A stretch of 64,000 nucleotides of DNA from Dactylellina haptotyla (Eukaryota; Ascomycota; Orbiliomycetes; Orbiliales; Orbiliaceae): assembly GCA_031310005.1 (NCBI GenBank), contig CM062384.1:992001-1056000 (forward strand). Reading direction: 5' to 3'. Below the pieces are notes generated by a model that was not told where the DNA came from, searched no databases, and worked only from the letters and a program-made list of their open reading frames with translations. The position numbers were made by a program, and so were the translations under genes. This document shows, piece by piece, positions 59,101-64,000 of this stretch (positions are counted from its first letter, which is position 1; each line of letters begins with the position of its first letter).

Positions 59101-59717
59101 GAAGTTTCTTCATCGTAATATTCTTCTTAACAGGCGGCGGTGCCGCGCGAACCGGGCCGGTTCGGGATATCTTGTTCTTGCCGGCATTGGAGAAGTATGC
59201 TGAGGCATCTTCGATTATCTCTTCCTTTTTACTGTATACCAGGGCTTGTCAATGCATGTCGCCGTATGTAATTTAATATGTAGCTAAGCGGGGCGCATAC
59301 GCTTTTGGTGAGGGCTTCGGTGCTTTCTTGACCCTATTATTTCGAGTTAGCCTATCAATTGAACCGAGAAGTAATAGTTACACATCAAAGACAACATACG
59401 GTGCCGGTTTCACTTCCTCTTCTTCCTCTTCATCCGATTCAACTATTAGAAAACCCTGATGTTAGTTCCCTGTCACATAACACGATATTGGCAGCTCAAG
59501 CTACAGCCGCATCTGGTGCAACTAACCAACTTTCCGTCCTCGTTTCGCCGGTTTCTAGAATATCAACCGTGCCCAGTTAGCAATTCGAGTACCTCAGACT
59601 ACCTCGGACCTTAATCGCGTGTCCAAAACTCACAGGAGGTGGAGCTGCCTTCTTTGGGGGTGGAGCTGCGCCAGCGCCGCCCTTCGGCGCAAAGAACGAC
59701 CGGATATCTGTCGGCAT
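56113..59717 (-). CDS. RFC1: Replication factor C subunit 1
   Basis: Large subunit of the PCNA clamp loader. Nine exons give about 1,029 aa, with several tiny exons at the 5' end (59717-59634, 59554-59527, 59442-59400, 59333-59301), then 59231-58602, 58550-58380, 58323-57579, 57524-56542 and 56485-56113. The protein begins [14 protein letters not shown], a PIP-box-like N-terminus as in other Rfc1 proteins. A long acidic/basic disordered region follows, then a BRCT domain ([23 protein letters not shown] ... [16 protein letters not shown]). The AAA+ module has Walker [13 protein letters not shown], Walker [11 protein letters not shown] and [11 protein letters not shown]. The C-terminal collar domain ends in a Lys/Gly-rich tail with repeated KGKGKG units. 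High confidence. Confidence 0.94.
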
Positions 59718-60457
59718 GCTCGAGCGTCAATAGGTACGATAAGGGCGAAGAATGAAGTGGAGTGATGAATGGCGCCCAAGATGCTCGTCTCTCAGAGAGT
59801 CTTCTCGTCGAGCTTAGTAATCGGAAGGCCGTGGATAACGTTGTTGTGTCTGCTGCGTCGGCGGCGCGTCATAGAAAAGGTCACCAAATTGATTGGAGCT
59901 CCACCGTCGCGTCTGTCAACGCATTTCCCAAACCCACTCTCACCTGACCTCGGTCTTGGCAACAATCGCCAGGATAGCCGCAAGGCGCACGAATATAATA
60001 CCATTCTATCACACTGTAACACACGCTATTATCGTCTAGTATCAGTCTTTTGAAAAATCAAACTACTTTTTGGTGGTTACACCCGGAATACCTATAAAAA
60101 TTCGGCACAGGGCGAGATTAGAGGCGAGCATGCGCATGCGCAAGGACGCTATGCCTCTATCGGATTTGTGCTATATAGATATGAGCAGGATATCGATTGA
60201 TGATGCCGCGGGTACCAAGGATGTCAACAAATGTGTACGCTACTATTCGTTTAATATTTTAACCTGGTAAACCTTTCCAGTGAATTCTACAATAAATACA
60301 GAAGAAGCTATAAGCAAATACTAAAAAGGGATCATATATACAAAAGGTACCCTGTTAAGATTAAGGGCTTCTCCCCAAGTTTAGCCTTAATATTAATACA
60401 GAAATCAGATTGAATACTATTAAGAAGTGTATAATGTTGTTGTGCGTTCTAGGGTTA
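59718..60457. promoter_or_regulatory. Upstream region of RFC1
   Basis: Between two minus-strand genes. Short ORFs without domains. No exact ACGCGT cell-cycle element noticed near the RFC1 start. Confidence 0.35.
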
Positions 60458-62264
60458 CTAGTGGTGATAGTTCGATAAGGTTGGTAGGCAGGAGCAAGCG
60501 CTGAGAATCTGAGATTTCTTGCTATTGCATGCCGATGCGATTCGCGACGGGGTTGAACACGGTTTACTTCCTTTCTTGAGCTGGGAGCACAACTTTACGG
60601 CCGTAGCCTTTTCTCGAGCCAGAGCATTGTAGCAGTTATTCTAGAATGATATTAGCCCTCTGTTCTCAACTCATTTATAATTTTGCGAAAACCTACCCGA
60701 TAGCATTTAGGAGCCGCCGTTGTGGCAGTCTTCTTGGTTGTCGTGGGTCTGGGAGTAGGCTTGACAGTGCACTTGGTAGTAGTTCTAGTTGTGGGTCTCG
60801 TGGTAATCCTCGTGGTAGTCCTCGTGGTAGTCCTCGTGGTAGATCTGGTGGTAGGTCTGGTGGTGGTTGTAGTGGTGGTTCTGGTGGTGGTTGTAGTGGT
60901 AGACTGAGTGGTAGACTGAGTGGTAGACTGAGTGGTAGTAGAAGTCACTGGATTCCCATCACAACCACCATTTGGCTGAGGTATACCATTGACTCCGGCC
61001 TCGATTTGCACGATGTTTTCTCTAGCGGCGTTGAACTTCGCCTGTGCTAGATAGATATTCTTGTTGTCAATATCGAAGACCGTATAAGCGCTACTTAGGA
61101 AAGTATCGCCGAGAATGGTGATAGAGGAGTCGCCGAAGACGCTGCCAGGTGAGATGCCAACAAGGCATAAATTGTTTTCGTCTGGGATCCCAACAACCTG
61201 GGTAATGGGAACGTTGATAGTGATCGCATCGAACTTGAAATTGAAACTGATGTCCTCCATCATGACGTTGCAAGAGACTTTGGGGAGAAGATCACCTGGC
61301 GTAAGTGTAGCGTTAATAAAAGTTAAAATCTGATTCGCCAGATCATCCGGGAGTATCGTGAGACTTGTGCCACTATCCAACAACGCGGGACCCAATGATG
61401 CAGCTCCAGCAGGAAAAACGACGGGTTTTCCGTCTCGGGTTCCAGAGACGCCTTGCAAATCAACATTATATTCCCTTATTCCGAAAAATGAAGCCACCAG
61501 TGGGACTTTCACCAGCGGTCCGCAGTACTTTTCCGTGTCAATTCCTCCAAAAATAATACTCCCTCCGGCGGATTGATCTTGTATATTATTTAAATAAATG
61601 CTGAACGCTGCCGATGGTATATATCCTGCGTCCACCAAGGCCAGGGGGAAATTTCGGTAGAATCGAGGGGGGTTGAGGTAGGCTCCAAATTCAAGGCTGT
61701 CGAATGAAACACCAAGGATACTGGTACTAACAGTCCCTTTATACATGATACCGAAGTAGTAATTCTCGAGAGTAGCACTACCAACTGTAACAGTGTCGTT
61801 GGCATAGTCTCCAGTGGCACGTTCACCACTTAAATAAGCAATAGATAGGTCGCTAGCGAAATATTCATAAGTAACGGAGGAGTTGGCGTTATCTGTAAGG
61901 AATATGGATTAGATATTATTCAAGGAACTTAGTGAATCGAGGGTTGGGTGAAGTTACAAGTGCCATAAAGGTTACACGCCGTGATGTTTGCCGTACAAAA
62001 ATCAGAAACATCCGTAAGAACAACTAAATCTGAGCTACCAGTATCAAGTTGCGCCTGGAGTCTCTGTGGTGGTGTTCCAATTTCCAAATCTACGACGAAG
62101 TAGGGGTACTTATTGAGAAGGGGGGACGAGACATGTCGCTTGTGAATCCGTCGAACTGCTTCAGATTGAAGTTCAACCTTGGTAATTGGTAGTGAAAAGA
62201 CTTGGAGAGCCTCGACATTTGCTACCAAAGAAATCACTGTAAGGTAGTATATTAGGGCCCACAT
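60458..62264 (-). CDS. Secreted pepsin-family aspartic protease, yapsin-like, with Thr-rich linker and Cys-rich tail
   Basis: Three exons (62264-61958, 61892-60697, 60640-60458) give 561 aa. MWALIYYLTVISLVANVEA is a signal peptide; a propeptide with a KR site near residue 43 follows. Both catalytic motifs are intact: LDTGSSDL (Asp near 74) and LLDSGTSLT (Asp near 275). FGGIDTEKYCGPL and ITILGDTFLSSAYTVFDIDN are typical of fungal yapsin/candidapepsin-like A1 enzymes. After the fold comes a Thr-rich repeat of about 65 residues (O-glycosylated-stalk type). The last exon then adds KCYRNNCYNALAREKA and further cysteines (LCSQLKKGSKPCS, ACSCLP). The second intron (GTAGGT...CTAAT...TCTAG) is the less certain part; unspliced, the protein would stop 15 residues after KCY. 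Confidence 0.85.
60781..60940 (-). repeat. Coding minisatellite of the protease Thr-rich stalk
   Basis: Tandem 12-bp units (plus strand: cctcgtggtagt at about 60808-60843, and agtggtagactg at about 60890-60935) encode TTTR, TTRT and TTQS units of the stalk. Confidence 0.85.
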
Positions 62265-63759
62265 TTTATCAATCCGTGGGTTGGTGAACGAAGTCGGTTG
62301 TACAAGGTTGAGTATCTGCTTCTGGCTATAGCACAGGCTTTTAAGTTTTTCAGAACATCAACGGCCAGAAGACTATTAATATAATTATTCATTCGAAGGT
62401 AAACATCCTTCAGGGGAATTCTAACATACCCATCATATTTTGGCGTTGGGTCCAGAATGCGATATTAAATCAAGCAATTTCATCTCCCTTAAATAAGATT
62501 CCGCCGATCCACGTGCCTTATTCCACCGTTCGGGCTTGGGGCTCTAATTTGCGGAAGCATACCTTTTGTTAATCGATTCTCGCACCTTTCTTATATTTTT
62601 CATGACTTAAAAAACGGAAGCAACCGACATTGGGGGTTTGTTTGTGCAAGCATCAAGTTGGTTCACTTCCCCTGGCATCTGATAATAAGCTACTTTCAAA
62701 TCCCAATCATTCGCCAAGTATCTCTCGATGTAAGTGAATTGGGTTGCAACCCTTGCATTATAAACAACCCAATCCAGCGAAGCCTCAGATGTAATCAGAT
62801 CGAAATCGAAAGGGATCCAGAAAAAATGGAATGCCATGGCTCCGATCGTGACTTTGATATTTCTGGAGTGAATAAAAACAAAACAAAAGTGACCTTTTCG
62901 GGGTTGATGACTGCGAGAAAAACAGCAACTGTCCGACAAGGGGCTTCAAAGGCCATGCTCCGTTACCTGAAGCGCCAGATGGAGATGTTGGCTCCCCGCA
63001 AGCAACGCATAGGCCCGCGTCCATCATTTGATTCTTGATCAATTTGGACTAGGACGCAGCTGTATGCATCCTGGCAATTAGCGTTTCCGAAAACGCAAGA
63101 AATGCTGCGGGTTGGGTTCGATAATTGTAACACAAACATTTTAGTTCCCTAGTTCTCCGGATATCATATGAACATCGAAAACCACGGCTGAGTCTTGCCT
63201 GAGTTAAGCATTGGATTTTCATAGTAAAGTAATCAAAACGTGTTGCTCTGTGTCCCGACCAAAGCTTCCGCCGACGGATTAAAATTAACGTAGAAACAAT
63301 AACGCGAATGCTACAAGAGTTTGCAACTGAAGCTACCCTCTGCCCCTGACCCTGCCAACAAATCTCATTAGCAATAGCGGCACCGTGCAGACACTCTCCC
63401 TAAATTATTCTTGAAGCGCGGAACAAATGGTCAGCTTCATTGGCGCATATCGCCAAGCTCAGCCGCAGAACTGCCTCGCTTCGAGGTGCAATTTCAGATC
63501 GCTAGGAGTGATCTCTTGGGATCTCGATCAAGCTTGGCAAATTTCAAGATACTGCAACAATGGAGTTTTGTCGCACAATAACAGCATTGTTCCTTCTCCC
63601 ATGTCCTCCTGATTCCTCAAACCCTGCCAAGCAATAGTAAGGCTGAAATCAATGGATGCTTTGAGATTCTGGTTCCGATTTGCTCAAGATATAAAATATT
63701 TAAGACCCGTTCCTCCCCATGTTTTTCTAACTCCCATGCAAATCCTACTATAACGAAAC
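62265..63759. promoter_or_regulatory. Divergent intergenic region, protease / small secreted protein
   Basis: 1.5 kb. ORFs at 62607-63042 on both strands have no recognisable domain. A TATA-like ataaaatattta run lies at 63691-63702, about 60 bp before the next start. No other feature. Confidence 0.4.
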
Positions 63760-64000
63760 ATGATGCGAGTAACACTTTTCATTGGGCTTGTGAGCCTATT
63801 TAGTATTGCTAAATCAGATTGCCAAGCGAATAACTGCCTGAGAGGTATATATAAACTTAACCGTGTACACTCGATATATTTGAATCGACGACCTCAAATT
63901 GACCAACTCGTGTATACTAGCTGTTCGGAACACTCAGAGACCTGGTTCCGCAGACTGCTCATCATTTCTTAGGAGCACATTTACACCCGCTGAAATGTGA
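63760..64000 (+). CDS. 5' part of a small secreted protein with a C..NNCLRAVR motif, cut by the window end
   Basis: Exon 1 (63760-63844) encodes a signal peptide, MRVTLFIGLVSLFSIAKS, then DCQANNCLR. A 76-nt intron (63845-63920, GTATAT...ATACTAG) splices in phase to RAVRNTQRPGSADCSSFLRS. The motif C-x3-NCLRAVR...P-x-x-x-DCSSFL is a recurrent cysteine module near the N-termini of secreted proteins in filamentous ascomycetes. The frame reaches gaaatgtga exactly at the window edge: either TGA ends a peptide of about 50 residues, or GTGA is the next splice donor, which I think likelier. Function unknown. If the exon were not spliced, the ORF would end at 63972 without the motif. Confidence 0.65.

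Noticed and set aside
60652-60697. Unspliced end of the aspartic protease
   Set aside because: Reading through gives a short tail, while splicing GTAGGT to TCTAG adds a Cys-rich tail with the NNC motif in phase; the spliced model is preferred.
62607-63042. Overlapping ORFs on both strands
   Set aside because: Neither shows a domain, signal peptide or splice context that favours it.
1-64000. Transposons, CRISPR arrays, secondary-metabolite cluster
   Set aside because: No transposase, integrase, reverse transcriptase, regular spacer array, polyketide or peptide synthetase motif was seen in any frame.

Overview
The window is nuclear DNA of a filamentous ascomycete (Pezizomycotina). The signs are short GT-AG introns (about 50-90 nt, CTAAC/CTGAC-type branch sites), a Pex14/17-type peroxin known from filamentous fungi, a NACHT-ankyrin NLR, and secreted proteins with a Cys/Asn 'C..NNC' module. 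The order cannot be fixed from sequence alone. Exon models below were built by hand; for most multi-exon genes the coding length was checked to be a multiple of three.

Layout. 0.4-7.4 kb: a 15-exon MFS transporter, a mitochondrial-targeted aldo-keto reductase homologue with altered catalytic residues, and a mitochondrial dicarboxylate-type carrier. 7.7-16.5 kb: an accessory block on the minus strand with a 1,722-aa NLR (NACHT, ankyrins, SPRY), followed upstream by a secreted subtilase-fold protein without a catalytic triad. 17.1-26.5 kb: housekeeping genes RRP12 and a MABP1/WDR62-like WD40 protein. 27.2-34.9 kb: gene-poor accessory stretch with a secreted DUF7029/DUF7223-like protein, a small secreted protein and a C2H2 zinc-finger protein. 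34.9-36.3 kb: Pex14/17. 37.4-43.3 kb: a very long unrecognised gene whose reading frame is broken once by an in-frame TAG, then continues through another intron to a MYND-like zinc finger. 44.4-59.7 kb: mostly core genes: a triple-KH protein, a tRNA-Ile(AAU), mitochondrial PheRS, Mge1/GrpE, an APC-family permease, a BLOC1S2-like protein and RFC1. 60.4-64 kb: a yapsin-like aspartic protease with a Thr-rich repeat and Cys-rich tail, and the start of a small secreted protein with a related Cys motif, cut by the window edge.

The strongest candidates for new biology are: the tRNA-Ile gene whose variable loop holds a 58-nt GT...CTAAT...TAG insertion; the NLR, which appears as separate reading frames but joins exactly through short introns; the in-frame TAG in the large orphan gene; and two predicted pseudoenzymes (AKR and S8 subtilase). 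No transposon, CRISPR array or biosynthetic cluster was recognised.
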